This document shows positions 1 through 9,403 of a stretch of 64,000 nucleotides of DNA, piece after piece. Source of the stretch: DATBVX01 sp963724625 (GTDB taxonomy: Bacteria; Pseudomonadota; Gammaproteobacteria; Steroidobacterales; Steroidobacteraceae); contig CAVRVO010000001.1 of the NCBI GenBank assembly GCA_963724625.1, forward strand, positions 186,001-250,000, written 5' to 3'. Below the pieces are notes generated by a model that saw only the letters and a list, made by a program, of their open reading frames with translations, had not been told where the DNA came from and searched no databases. The position numbers were made by a program, and so were the translations under genes. Within the stretch, counting starts at the first letter, position 1; every line of letters begins with the position of its first letter.

Positions 1-358
1 AAAAGGTGCCGATCAGGTTGATGTGAATGACCTTGGTGAAGAATTCGCCCGCCATCGGGCCTTCGCGACCGAGCACACGACCCGCTCCGACGACGCCTGC
101 GCAGTTCACCACCAGGTTCAGTGCGCCGATGCGCTCCTGCGCTGTCGCGACCGCGGCATTCACCTCCGACTCGGACGTGACATCGCAGCGAATGAACGTG
201 GCATTCGTCCCAAGCGCCTTCGCCGCCGCGGTGCCGGCAGCATCTTGAACATCGAGCAAGGCAGCCTTACCACCCTCCGCGATCACGCGTTGCGCCACTG
301 CGTGGCCCAGACCCGATGCGCCGCCGGTGACGATCGCCCGAGCGTCTTTGATCTTCAT
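1..358 (-). CDS. Short-chain dehydrogenase/reductase, HSD10-like (3' end outside window)
   Basis: This is the N-terminal ~119 residues of an NAD-dependent short-chain dehydrogenase; the gene runs off the left edge. The cofactor-binding glycine motif TGGASGLG is near residue 10, and NCAGV, the SDR structural motif, follows near residue 85. The closest family by eye is 3-hydroxyacyl-CoA dehydrogenase type 2 (HSD17B10-like), which oxidises short and branched 3-hydroxyacyl-CoA. That fits the thiolase and enoyl-CoA hydratase genes upstream on the same strand. The ATG at 358 follows an AGGGG ribosome-binding site. The 232 bases between it and the hydratase gene are AT-rich for this genome and may carry its own promoter, but I cannot pick a convincing one. 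The catalytic Tyr-x-x-x-Lys lies outside the window. Confidence 0.85.
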   Translation of the reverse strand, partial: MKIKDARAIVTGGASGLGHAVAQRVIAEGGKAALLDVQDAAGTAAAKALGTNATFIRCDVTSESEVNAAVATAQERIGALNLVVNCAGVVGAGRVLGREGPMAGEFFTKVIHINLIGTF

Positions 359-590
359 CGCAACCCCTGAATTCCCGCCGGTGTTGGGCCGCGCAGGCCG
401 TTGATTATGTTGAATAGTGCCGTTCAGTCCGACAGTCCGTCAAAAAAATCACCGCTGGCAGTGACAATTTCATGCCCTTTTTATCGCTATACCTATGGGG
501 ACCCCATGTTGCATGGCACGGATGCTTGGAACCAGGGACGGCCAACGGATCGGACATGGCTGGGCAAGGATGCCCACCCGCTGCCCCTCA

Positions 591-1388
591 TCATTCCTCG
601 CGCACCCAGCGTGCCACGCGTTTTTCCAAGAACGCACTCAATCCCTCTTGCCCCTCTTCGGACGCGCGTAGCCGCGCCAGTCTCTGCGCGGTGACCAAGC
701 GCGAATCGCGATCCGGCAGCCGCCCGGCGACCGACACTTCCCGGATTAATTCCTTGGCCTCACGTTGTGCAGCGGGCCCGCCCTTCAGCAGAGCTGTCAG
801 GATCTCTTCCACGACTGCATCGAGTGAGGCGGGCACTGCAGTCTCGTGAACCAGGCCGATGCGCTGCGCATCAGCTGCAGTGATCGGCTCGCCCGTCAGG
901 ACATAGCGGCGCGCCTGGCGCGGCCCGATCGCAGCAAGTACGAATGGCGAAATCATTGCCGGAAGAATCCCCAGACGAATCTCGCTCAGCGTGAAACGCG
1001 CCTCGGCGCTCGCGATCGCGATGTCGCAGCAGGCAATGAGGCCCACGCCACCCCCGAACACGTTACCGTTAATCCGCGCCACCGTCGGCTTCGTCAGAGC
1101 GTTCAAGGTTGCGAGCATCTCGCCGAGCCGCAGGGCGTCCTGCAGGTTCTCTGACGGGCTGGCTCGTGCCGCGGCACGCATCGACTCGATGTCGGCACCA
1201 GCGCAGAAGGTCGAACCCGCTCCGGTCAACACGATGACGCGCGCCTTCACATCGCGCTCCAGGGAGGTGAGCGTGGTGCCTAAGGCCACGATTGTTCCGG
1301 CATCGAGCGCGTTGTGTTTGTCGGGGCGATTCAACGTGACGGTCGCGACACCGCGTGGATCGATGGAGCTCAGCACTGATGTAGTCAC
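591..1388 (-). CDS. Enoyl-CoA hydratase/isomerase family protein
   Basis: A 265-residue crotonase-fold protein, the usual length for the family. The oxyanion-hole signatures are visible: CAGADI near residue 63 and NGNVFGGGVG near 108, followed by LSEIRLGILPA, the segment that carries the second catalytic region. It hydrates an enoyl-CoA; the sequence resembles methylglutaconyl-CoA hydratases of leucine breakdown as much as general enoyl-CoA hydratases, so the substrate is open. It lies 9 bases downstream of the thiolase gene on the same strand, so the two are probably co-transcribed. Together with the SDR gene they make a beta-oxidation-type set opposite icmF. Confidence 0.88.
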   Translation of the reverse strand: MTTSVLSSIDPRGVATVTLNRPDKHNALDAGTIVALGTTLTSLERDVKARVIVLTGAGSTFCAGADIESMRAAARASPSENLQDALRLGEMLATLNALTKPTVARINGNVFGGGVGLIACCDIAIASAEARFTLSEIRLGILPAMISPFVLAAIGPRQARRYVLTGEPITAADAQRIGLVHETAVPASLDAVVEEILTALLKGGPAAQREAKELIREVSVAGRLPDRDSRLVTAQRLARLRASEEGQEGLSAFLEKRVARWVREE

Positions 1389-1397
1389 GCCGGCGAC

Positions 1398-2579
1398 CTA
1401 AATGATTTCGACCGCGAGCGCGGTTGCTTCGCCGCCGCCAATACAAAGGGAGGCGACACCGCGCTTCAGGGCCCGCTTACGCAGGGCATGCAATAGAGTC
1501 GCGGTGATACGCGCTCCGGTGGCACCGATCGGATGCCCCAGCGCGCAGGCGCCACCATTCACATTCACACGCGCATGATCGAGGTCTACATCGTGCATCG
1601 CGGCCATCGTGACACACGCGAACGCTTCGTTGACTTCGTATAAGTCCACCTGCCCGGGTTGCCAATTGACGCGCTCGAGCAGCTTCTGGATCGCGCCGCC
1701 CGGAGCGGTAGTAAACCACTCGGGCGCTTGCGCCTGGCTCGTGTAGCCGACGATGCGCGCCAGGGGCTTGAGTCCGCGCGCCTGCGCCGCTGCTTCGCTC
1801 ATCAGCACAACGGCAGCAGCGCCATCCGAGATCGACGAGGAAGTTGCCGCTGTCACGGTGCCGTCCTTGTTGAAGGCTGGCTTGAGCGTCGGGATCTTCT
1901 CGACGTCGCAGGTGAATGGAGTCTCGTCACGCTCTACGACCGTGTCGCCTTTGCGCCCTCTGACAGTCACAGCCGCGATCTCGGCGGCAAAGTCGCTGGC
2001 CTGGACGGCGCGTAGCGCACGTCGCACGGACTCGGCCGCGAACGCGTCCTGCTGTGCACGTGAGAATCCATACTTCGCCGCGGTAGCGTCTGCAAAGTGT
2101 CCCATCAGCTTGCCATCGAAGGGACTCTGCAGGCCGTCACGAAACATGTGATCGATCACTTCCCCGTGACCCATTCGATATCCCGAGCGGGCCTTCGGCA
2201 ACAGGTACGGTGCGTTCGACATCGATTCGAGCCCGCCTGCGACGACCACTTCGACGTCACCCGCACGAATCTGGTCCGCCGCCATCATGATCGCTTTCAT
2301 TCCTGAGCCGCACATCTTGTTGATGGTCGTTGTGGGCACGGAGTTCGGAATTCCGGCGGCGAGTGACGCCTGTCGCGCCGGCGCCTGGCCGAGATTCGCT
2401 GGCAGGACGCAGCCCATGATCACTTCCTGAACTTCCTTAGGCGACACGCCGGAGTCCTGCAACGCTGCGGCGATTGCGACGCCGCCGAGTTCGGTAGCGC
2501 TGACGGAACTGAATGCGCCCAGAAACGCGCCGATCGGCGTACGGCGGGCGGCAAGTATTACGACGGGTGACTTCTGCAC
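1398..2579 (-). CDS. Acetyl-CoA C-acyltransferase (thiolase)
   Basis: A thiolase of about 393 residues catalysing CoA-dependent cleavage (or formation) of 3-ketoacyl-CoA. The acylated cysteine is in NKMCGSGMKA (~residue 90); the C-terminal motifs NGGACALGHPIGATGAR and CIGGGEA supply the active-site His and second Cys. I chose the GTG at 2579 because AGGAG sits five bases before it and the protein then starts directly at SPVVILAARRTPIG, the conserved N-terminus. An in-frame ATG at 2618 would add 13 unlikely residues. It is divergent from icmF and first in a minus-strand series with the hydratase and SDR, so it probably performs the last step of a short or branched acyl-CoA route. Confidence 0.9.
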   Translation of the reverse strand: MQKSPVVILAARRTPIGAFLGAFSSVSATELGGVAIAAALQDSGVSPKEVQEVIMGCVLPANLGQAPARQASLAAGIPNSVPTTTINKMCGSGMKAIMMAADQIRAGDVEVVVAGGLESMSNAPYLLPKARSGYRMGHGEVIDHMFRDGLQSPFDGKLMGHFADATAAKYGFSRAQQDAFAAESVRRALRAVQASDFAAEIAAVTVRGRKGDTVVERDETPFTCDVEKIPTLKPAFNKDGTVTAATSSSISDGAAAVVLMSEAAAQARGLKPLARIVGYTSQAQAPEWFTTAPGGAIQKLLERVNWQPGQVDLYEVNEAFACVTMAAMHDVDLDHARVNVNGGACALGHPIGATGARITATLLHALRKRALKRGVASLCIGGGEATALAVEII

Positions 2580-2736
2580 GGTTTCTCCTGGCGGCTTCTC
2601 GAGTCGCCAATCACTCACTCGACGGCGGAACGCGGACGCGAATTATAGGCTGCCGGCACGGGACCCGCGGGTGCGCTGGTGCGTCCGTACTGATAGACTT
2701 CAGTTCCCTTTCTCAGCACGTAAGTCTCGATTTCCA

Positions 2737-5700
2737 ATGAGTATTCCTGCTGCCGAGCTCGACCAGAGCCGCGCCGTGGAGCGCGCGCCCCTGCGCTTCG
2801 TCAGTGCCGCGTCCCTGTTCGATGGCCACGACGCCGCCATCAACATCATTCGCCGCATCCTGCAGGCGCACGGCGCCGAGGTGATTCACCTGGGGCACAA
2901 CCGCAGCGTCTCGGACATCGTCCGCGCGGCGATCCAGGAGGATGCGGACGGTATCGCCGTCAGCTCCTACCAGGGCGGGCACAACGAGTACTTCCGCTAC
3001 ATGGTGGACATGTTGCGCGACCTCAAGGCCGAACACATCCGCGTCGTGGTGGGTGGTGGCGGCACCATCTCTCCGGATGAGATTGCTGCGCTCGAGGCCT
3101 ACGGAATCGAGAAGATCTACAGCCCCGAAGACGGCCGACAGATGGGCCTCGACGGCATGATCGAGGACGTATTCCGCCGGGTGCGGGCCTACAGCAAGCC
3201 GCGCTACGAATTCCGGCCGTTTGGTCCGCGCGATCATCAGCAGATCGCCCGGACGATTTCGGTGCTCGAAGGTTCGGCAGATGCGACGCATTCGCTGGAG
3301 ACCATCCGGCGTGCGATTGCCAAGAGCGAACGTCGTGCGCCGGTGATCGGTATCACCGGTACCGGCGGTGCGGGCAAGAGCTCGCTCAATGACGAGCTTC
3401 TCAACCGCTTCGTGCGTCACTTCCCCGATCGGCAGATCGCAGTTGTCGCCATGGACCCGACCCGGCGGCGATCGGGTGGTGCGCTGCTCGGTGACCGCAT
3501 TCGCATGAACAGCCTGAGCAACGAACGTATCTTCATGCGCTCGCTCGCCACCCGCCGTCAGCATCTCGCCACCAGCGCAGTGCTCGCCGACACCATCGGG
3601 CTGCTCAAACTGGCGGGGTTCGACCTGATCGTCGTCGAGACCGCCGGCATAGGGCAGAGCGACAGTGAGATCGTCGATCTGGCCGATCTCTCGATGTACG
3701 TGATGACGAGCGAATACGGAGCCCCGAGCCAGCTCGAGAAGATCGACATGCTCGACTTCGCCGATTTCATCGTCATCAACAAGTTCGAGAAACGCGGCGG
3801 GGAGGATGCACTGCGCGATGTGCGTAAGCAGTGGCGGCGCAATCATCCGAAAGACCGCGTGGCTGACGATGTGGTTCCGGTGTTCCCAACAATCGCGAGC
3901 CAGTTCAACGATGCGGGCGTCAACCGGCTGTTCGCGGCGCTCTGCCAGCGCCTCGACGCGGAACCGGTCGCTGGCAAGAGCTGGAAGCTTGCTGGCCATC
4001 ACATTGATGAACTACCACGGCGCGACCCGGTGATTCCCGGAGAGCGCGTGCGCTACCTCGCGGAGATCGCCGCCGACGGACGCAACGTGCGTGAGTCGAT
4101 CGAGCGCATGGCGGCCGCGGCCAGTCGCGCGCAAAGTCTGCGCGAGGCTCTCGAAGCGCTGCGTGACGCGGCGCTTCCACAGCCGTTGGAACCCTTCAAG
4201 GATGCGGACACCAACGACGCGAGTGATGCGTCGCGAGCAAAGTTACGGCGCGCTTACAACCAGGCGCTCGCGGAAGTCGGTACTGAAGGTGTCGAGATCC
4301 TGAGGCGTTGGCCGGCGCGGGCGCAGGCGGCGACCGACGAGCAGTATCGATACCAGGTCCGCGGCCGCGAGATCACGGGAGAAAACTACAGCGAGACGCT
4401 GAGCCATCAGAAGATCCCGAAGATCGCGGTGCCCAAGCTCCACGACTGGGGTGATCTGCTCACCTTTCTGATGAAGGAGAACCTCCCCGGCGCGTATCCA
4501 TATACGGCAGGCGTTTATCCGTATCGGCGCGAAGAAGAAGACCCGACACGCATGTTCGCGGGCGAGGGCACGCCGGAACGTACCAACCGGCGCTTCCACT
4601 ACCTTGCGGGCGGACACGAGGCGACGCGGCTGTCGACGGCGTTCGATTCGACGACACTCTACGGTGAAGATCCCGACGAGCGGCCGGATATCTACGGACG
4701 GACAGGTAACTCGGGGGTCTCGATCGCGACGCTCGATGACATGAAGCGCATGTACTCGGGCTTCGACCTGTGCGCGCCCAGCACCTCTGTTTCGATGACG
4801 ATCAACGGACCCGCGCCGATGATCCTTGCGATGTTCATGAATACCGCGATCGATCAGCGGGTTGAGCGTCACCTGCGCGAGAGCGGAGGCTGGGCGGAAG
4901 CGCAAGGCAAGATCGCGGCCCTCGCCAAGCAGCAGCCGCTGCCGCCCTATCGCGGCGAGTTGCCCGAAGGGCATGACGGCTCGGGACTTGCGCTACTCGG
5001 TGTGTCCGGCGATCAACTCCTCGATCGCGAGACGTACGAAAAGATCCGCGCCGAGGCGTTGTCGCTGGTGCGCGGCACCGTGCAGGCCGACATCCTGAAG
5101 GAGGACCAGGCGCAAAACACCTGCATTTTCTCCACCGAGTTCGCTCTGCGGATGATGGGCGATGTGCAGGCGTATTTCAGCGAACGCGGTGTGCGCAATT
5201 TCTACTCGGTCTCGATCTCGGGCTATCACATCGCCGAAGCCGGCGCGAACCCCATCTCTCAGCTCGCGTTCACTCTGGCGAATGGCTTCACGATCGTCGA
5301 GTACTACCTGAGCCGCGGCATGAAGATCGACGACTTCGCGCCGAACCTTTCGTTCTTCTTCTCCAACGGAATGGACCCGGAGTACGCGGTCATTGGCCGC
5401 GTCGCACGGCGCATCTGGGCGCGCGCGATGCGCGATTTGTATTTGGCCGGGCCGCGCAGCCAGATGCTCAAGTACCACATCCAGACATCGGGCCGAAGCC
5501 TGCACGCGCGCGAAATACAGTTCAACGACATCCGCACCACGCTGCAGGCGCTGTATGCGCTGTTCGACAATTGCAACAGCCTGCACACGAACGCTTACGA
5601 TGAAGCGCTGACGACGCCCACCGAGGAAAGCGTGCGACGCGCGGTGGCGATCCAGCTCATCATCAATCGCGAGCTCGGGCTCAACAAGAATCAGAACCCG

Positions 5701-6174
5701 TGGCAGGGTTCTTTCCTTATCGATCAACTCACCGACCTGGTAGAGGAGGCCGTCTACCAGGAGTTCGATCGCATCGCCGAGCGCGGCGGCGTCCTCGGAG
5801 CAATGGAAACGATGTACCAGCGCGGACGTATCCAGGAGGAGAGCCTCTACTACGAATCACGCAAGCACGACGGCTCGTTGCCGCTCATCGGTGTCAATAC
5901 GTTTCTGGCCAGTGGCGACGCGGTCGAGGAAGTGCGTGGTGCCGCGCTGATTCGTTCCAGCGAAGAAGAGAAGCAGGGCCAGGTGACCGGCGTACGGGAC
6001 TTTCAGGCACGTCACGCACAGGAGAGCGCCAAGGCGCTCGAGCGCCTGCAGGCGGTTGCCGCGGGGCGCGGCAACGTTTTCACGGAATTGATGGAGACCG
6101 TAAAGGTCTGTTCGCTGGGCCAGATCTCGCGAGCGCTCTACGAAGTAGGCGGGCAATATCGCCGCAACGTCTAG
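2737..6174 (+). CDS. icmF: Fused isobutyryl-CoA mutase (mutase with built-in G-protein chaperone)
   Basis: About 1145 residues in the IcmF order: B12-binding domain (FDGHDAAINI near residue 27 with the cobalt-ligand His), MeaB-type GTPase chaperone (Walker A GTGGAGKSS near 208), linker, then the substrate-binding TIM barrel. It interconverts isobutyryl-CoA and n-butyryl-CoA using adenosylcobalamin, and the GTPase part loads and protects the cofactor. The positions that are Tyr89 and Arg207 in methylmalonyl-CoA mutase are here Phe (in TRMFAGEG, ~607) and Gln (in AQNTCIF, ~793), the pair known from isobutyryl-CoA mutases. I start at ATG 2737; an in-frame start at 2671 would add 22 basic residues with no homology. 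It is divergent from the thiolase, with about 157 bases between the starts for promoters. Confidence 0.95.
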   Translation: MSIPAAELDQSRAVERAPLRFVSAASLFDGHDAAINIIRRILQAHGAEVIHLGHNRSVSDIVRAAIQEDADGIAVSSYQGGHNEYFRYMVDMLRDLKAEHIRVVVGGGGTISPDEIAALEAYGIEKIYSPEDGRQMGLDGMIEDVFRRVRAYSKPRYEFRPFGPRDHQQIARTISVLEGSADATHSLETIRRAIAKSERRAPVIGITGTGGAGKSSLNDELLNRFVRHFPDRQIAVVAMDPTRRRSGGALLGDRIRMNSLSNERIFMRSLATRRQHLATSAVLADTIGLLKLAGFDLIVVETAGIGQSDSEIVDLADLSMYVMTSEYGAPSQLEKIDMLDFADFIVINKFEKRGGEDALRDVRKQWRRNHPKDRVADDVVPVFPTIASQFNDAGVNRLFAALCQRLDAEPVAGKSWKLAGHHIDELPRRDPVIPGERVRYLAEIAADGRNVRESIERMAAAASRAQSLREALEALRDAALPQPLEPFKDADTNDASDASRAKLRRAYNQALAEVGTEGVEILRRWPARAQAATDEQYRYQVRGREITGENYSETLSHQKIPKIAVPKLHDWGDLLTFLMKENLPGAYPYTAGVYPYRREEEDPTRMFAGEGTPERTNRRFHYLAGGHEATRLSTAFDSTTLYGEDPDERPDIYGRTGNSGVSIATLDDMKRMYSGFDLCAPSTSVSMTINGPAPMILAMFMNTAIDQRVERHLRESGGWAEAQGKIAALAKQQPLPPYRGELPEGHDGSGLALLGVSGDQLLDRETYEKIRAEALSLVRGTVQADILKEDQAQNTCIFSTEFALRMMGDVQAYFSERGVRNFYSVSISGYHIAEAGANPISQLAFTLANGFTIVEYYLSRGMKIDDFAPNLSFFFSNGMDPEYAVIGRVARRIWARAMRDLYLAGPRSQMLKYHIQTSGRSLHAREIQFNDIRTTLQALYALFDNCNSLHTNAYDEALTTPTEESVRRAVAIQLIINRELGLNKNQNPWQGSFLIDQLTDLVEEAVYQEFDRIAERGGVLGAMETMYQRGRIQEESLYYESRKHDGSLPLIGVNTFLASGDAVEEVRGAALIRSSEEEKQGQVTGVRDFQARHAQESAKALERLQAVAAGRGNVFTELMETVKVCSLGQISRALYEVGGQYRRNV

Positions 6175-6179
6175 CTTCC

Positions 6180-6945
6180 CTATGCCGTCTGCTGCGCAGC
6201 CGCGCGCGGCTCCTCCTCAGCCTCGAGATCCGGCTCACCCAGGCGCGTGAGCACGATGCGCCGCACGGCATCTCGGAGCTGCGCCGCCGCCTCGTGGTGT
6301 CCGGTTTGCGGCAGCTAAGCTTGGCAGCACGTCGACGGTGATCGGCCCTGGAGTAGGAATCACGCTGCTATTGGACAGTACCTTACGCGCGCCATGAATC
6401 ACGGCGGGCGTGACCGTGCAATTCGCCCGCACAGCGGTAGCGAACGCGCCGGTATGAAAGCGCAGTAATCCAGGCCGGGTCGAGAACGTCCCCTCGGGGA
6501 AGAACACCAGCGACTGTCCTCCACTCGCGCGTCTCAGCACCCGGCGGGCGTCCATGGCCCCCTTGTGACGATTGTGCCGGTCGACGAATTCCGAACCGAT
6601 CCGCCGCAGCAGCAGGTTCGCGAGCGGCACGCGGTCCATCTCCTTCTTGATCACGAACGCGAAGCGCGGTGGCAGGGCGGCGGTGAGCACCAAACCGTCC
6701 AGGTAGCTCGCATGATTGGCCACGACGATACAGCGCTCCGAGGGCAGGCGCTCGGCGCCGAGAATCTTGAGTTTTACCCCCCAGGCAACAAAGACCGCTC
6801 GCGCCGTGAAGCGTGCGATCCGGCGCCGCCGCTCGAGTCCCGGCACTAGCAGCATCGCGAGGAGCGCCAGTACGGCGAACAGCACGAACACCGTCCAGCA
6901 ATACACGCCGTAGGTCACACGCAACGGCCATTTGAGAAGCTTCAT
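6180..6945 (-). CDS. Lysophospholipid acyltransferase (PlsC-like), one frame shift
   Basis: A membrane acyltransferase of the 1-acylglycerol-3-phosphate family: N-terminal hydrophobic segment (VFVLFAVLALLAMLL), catalytic HX4D motif NHASYLD near residue 80, and the phosphate-binding EGTFSTRPG near 152. The reading frame fails near 6316-6320, after DVLPSLA. The expected C-terminal helix continues in the next frame as GHHEAAAQLRDAVRRIV and ends at 6180. A single surplus base restores the protein, so a sequencing error is more likely than decay. It is convergent with icmF, five bases from its stop. The start at ATG 6945 is preferred over a GTG two codons upstream. The exact acyl acceptor cannot be read from sequence. 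Confidence 0.8.
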
Positions 6946-7109
6946 CAGCACACCGTTCAGGTCCGGGGAAACAGCGTCTGCGACACAGGTTGCGGCACGA
7001 GGGGTGTGAACTGCTTCTCTTTATGTTAACGGAGGCCGCATTCTGTGAATGTAATCACGCCTATGGGGGTACCCCGTCCGCATACTCCTCGGGCATTTTG
7101 CGTTATGGC

Positions 7110-7137
7110 GCAGGCGGTTGCATATCCACACGCCTGC
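7110..7137. other. Stem-loop in the xerD leader
   Basis: GCAGGCG (7110-7116) pairs with CGCCTGC (7131-7137) across a 14-base loop, 30 bases before the xerD start. No U-run follows, so it is not a classical terminator. It may only be chance in high-GC DNA. Nothing else is recognisable in the 6946-7166 gap. Confidence 0.3.
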
Positions 7138-7166
7138 ATTCAATCGCAAGGATAGAGCCGGCAGGC

Positions 7167-8123
7167 ATGAATTCAGCAGTCAAGAAAGCGGTAGACCTGA
7201 AGTCTGCGTCGGCGCAGATGGAGAGGACGGCTGAAGAGCCGGACCCGGTCGTCAACCGGTTCCTCGAAGCCGTCTGGATGGAGCGTGGGCTTTCGCCCAA
7301 TACCCTGGCCGCGTACCGCGCCGACCTCACGGCGCTCAATCGCTGGCTGGAGCGCAAAGATATCCCGATCATCAAGACTGCACGCAACGATCTGCTGGGG
7401 TTCATCGCCTGGCGCGTGGAAGCTGGTGCCCGTCCCCGTTCAACCGCGCGGCAGCTCTCGAGCTTCCGCCGCTTCTTCCGCTACCTCGCGCGCGAGGGAA
7501 TGATTCGCGAGGATCCTACCGCGCAGATCGCGATGCCCAAGATCGGGCGCTCGCTGCCGAAGTCACTGACCGAAGACGAGGTCGAGTCGTTGCTGATGGC
7601 GCCGGCCGTCACCGATCCGCTCGGTCACCGCGATCGCACCATGCTCGAGGTCCTCTATGCCACCGGACTCAGAGTCTCCGAGCTCGTCAATCTCAAGCAC
7701 AACCAGGTGAACCTGAACCAGGGGGTGCTACGGATCGTCGGCAAGGGCAATCGTGAGCGGCTGATCCCGCTCGGCGAAGAAGCGGTGCGCTGGCTGCAGC
7801 AGTTCGTTCAGGGCCCGCGTGCCGAGATCCTGCTCGAGCGTCAGACGGATTTCATGTTCCCAACCCGCCGCGGCGACAAGATGACGCGCCAGGCCTTCTG
7901 GCACATCATCAAGCGCTACGCGCGCAAGGCTGGCGTGCAGAAGGAATTGTCACCCCACACACTGCGTCACGCGTTCGCCACGCACCTGCTGAACCACGGC
8001 GCGGACCTGCGCGTGGTGCAGATGTTGCTCGGGCACAGTGACCTTTCCACCACCCAGATCTATACCCACGTCGCACGCGAGCGCATGAAAGAGCTGCATA
8101 CGCAGCATCACCCGCGCGGTTGA
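7167..8123 (+). CDS. xerD: Site-specific tyrosine recombinase XerD
   Basis: About 318 residues; with XerC it resolves chromosome dimers at dif during FtsK-driven segregation. The N-terminal core-binding domain contains RFLEAVWMERGLSPNTLAAY. The catalytic set is complete: Arg in ATGLRVSEL, Lys in GKGNRER, His and Arg in HTLRHAFATHLL, His in LLGHSDLSTTQ and the nucleophile Tyr in IYTHV. The frame is open upstream to 6990, but homology starts only after residue 20, and ATG 7167 or the later ATG at MERTAEEP are the realistic starts. It is a chromosomal housekeeping recombinase, not a phage integrase: no other phage genes are nearby. It sits just ahead of dsbC, an order common in proteobacteria. 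Confidence 0.95.
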   Translation: MNSAVKKAVDLKSASAQMERTAEEPDPVVNRFLEAVWMERGLSPNTLAAYRADLTALNRWLERKDIPIIKTARNDLLGFIAWRVEAGARPRSTARQLSSFRRFFRYLAREGMIREDPTAQIAMPKIGRSLPKSLTEDEVESLLMAPAVTDPLGHRDRTMLEVLYATGLRVSELVNLKHNQVNLNQGVLRIVGKGNRERLIPLGEEAVRWLQQFVQGPRAEILLERQTDFMFPTRRGDKMTRQAFWHIIKRYARKAGVQKELSPHTLRHAFATHLLNHGADLRVVQMLLGHSDLSTTQIYTHVARERMKELHTQHHPRG

Positions 8124-8258
8124 GCCTCCTGGCCCATCGCCGTCGAGCGCTAAACTTATTTCTCAGCCCTGCCGTTTGCTAGACTGCGCGCCGCTATGGG
8201 CGTGAACCATCCCTCCAGCCTTGGGTCGAACAGCGGCAGTCAGCCCGGAGTCCGCTGC

Positions 8259-9002
8259 ATGTCGCAATTCAGGTCCCTCGCCCGATACTCACTGTTGAGC
8301 GTGCTCACCTGCATGGGCATCGCCACGGCCTGGGCTGGAGACGAGGCGGCCGACCCGCGCGCGGACATCGCCAAGAAGATGCCCGGCGTCACGGTTGATC
8401 AGCTCAAGGCGACGCCGATCCCGGGCCTGTACGAGTTCTCGAAGGGTGCAGACGTTGGTTATGTGACCAGTGACGGGCGCTACTTTCTGGGTGGCGACCT
8501 CTACGACATCAAGGAAGGTGTGAACCTCACCGACCAGCGGCGCAGCGATGTGCGCCGGAAGGTACTCAGTTCGCTGTCGGAGAGCGAGTTGATCGTGTTC
8601 TCACCAAAGGATCCCAAGTACACAATCACCGTGTTCACGGATGTCGACTGCGGCTATTGCCGCAAGCTCCACAGCCAGATTGCGGATCTCAATCGCATGG
8701 GTGTGCGCGTACGCTACGCGTTCTACCCACGCGAAGGCCCGGGAAGCGAGGCTTGGAAGACCGCTGAAGCGGTCTGGTGCTCAGCCGACCGGCAGGATGC
8801 CCTGACGCGCGCCAAGCGCGGCGAAGCGATCAAGGCAAAGGACTGCGGCGCAACTCCGGTCGCGCGCGAGTACCAGATGGCGCTCGACCTCAACGTTCAC
8901 GGCACGCCGGGAATCTTCACGCCAGCGGGCGACTACATCTCTGGCTACCTGCCGCCTCAAGAGCTGGTCGCACATCTCAAGTCGCTGGAAGAAAAGAAGT
9001 AG
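8259..9002 (+). CDS. dsbC: Thiol:disulfide interchange protein, DsbC family
   Basis: A periplasmic disulfide isomerase of about 247 residues that reshuffles wrong disulfides and is kept reduced by DsbD. A signal peptide (LLSVLTCMGIATAWA) precedes the DsbC dimerisation domain (GVTVDQLKATPIPGLYEF). The thioredoxin domain follows, with the active site CGYC and the structural Cys pair in AVWCSA and KDCG. The cis-proline loop is in HGTPGIF. The ATG at 8259 has GGAG eight bases upstream; an in-frame ATG at 8196 would add 21 non-signal-like residues. It is downstream of xerD and convergent with the ferredoxin gene. Confidence 0.92.
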   Translation: MSQFRSLARYSLLSVLTCMGIATAWAGDEAADPRADIAKKMPGVTVDQLKATPIPGLYEFSKGADVGYVTSDGRYFLGGDLYDIKEGVNLTDQRRSDVRRKVLSSLSESELIVFSPKDPKYTITVFTDVDCGYCRKLHSQIADLNRMGVRVRYAFYPREGPGSEAWKTAEAVWCSADRQDALTRAKRGEAIKAKDCGATPVAREYQMALDLNVHGTPGIFTPAGDYISGYLPPQELVAHLKSLEEKK

Positions 9003-9007
9003 TCGGC

Positions 9008-9331
9008 TCAGCGCTCCAGGAGCTTGAGCTTTTCTGGTTTCCCCTCCCATTCCTTGGCATCGGCCGGGGCTTCACCCTTCTCGGTAATTACCGGCCACTT
9101 ACGGGCGAGTTCCTTGTTGAGTGCGGTGAACTGCTCCTGGCCTGCAGGCAATTCCTCTTCGGAGAAGATCGCCTCGACCGGGCATTCGGGCTCGCACAAC
9201 GTGCAATCAATGCACTCGTCCGGATCGATCACCAGGAAATTCGGCCCTTCATGGAAGCAATCGACTGGGCAGACCTCGACGCAGTCCATGTACTTGCACT
9301 TGATGCAGTTTTCGGTGACGACGAATGTCAT
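9008..9331 (-). CDS. fdxA: 7Fe ferredoxin (FdxA type)
   Basis: 107 residues carrying one 3Fe-4S and one 4Fe-4S cluster. The ligands are visible as [18 protein letters not shown] in the first half and [15 protein letters not shown] in the second, with an insertion and a C-terminal tail as in Azotobacter FdI-type proteins. It is a soluble low-potential electron carrier; the partner is unknown. The ATG at 9331 is used, not the GTG two codons upstream, because [12 protein letters not shown] is the family's normal start. It lies tail to tail with dsbC, five bases from its stop. Confidence 0.93.
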   Translation of the reverse strand: MTFVVTENCIKCKYMDCVEVCPVDCFHEGPNFLVIDPDECIDCTLCEPECPVEAIFSEEELPAGQEQFTALNKELARKWPVITEKGEAPADAKEWEGKPEKLKLLER

Positions 9332-9403
9332 GAGCACGTGATCCGCGGCTGATGCAGGGCGAGTTATTCTGCCACACGCATTCCCTGGAGCCCTAGGAGC
9401 CCG

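Noticed and set aside
2713..4002. 429-codon open frame antisense to icmF
   Set aside because: High GC makes long antisense frames common; codon positions and homology clearly favour the plus-strand icmF.
7167..8123. Integrase marking a genomic island
   Set aside because: Sequence and neighbours identify housekeeping XerD; no att sites or phage genes nearby.
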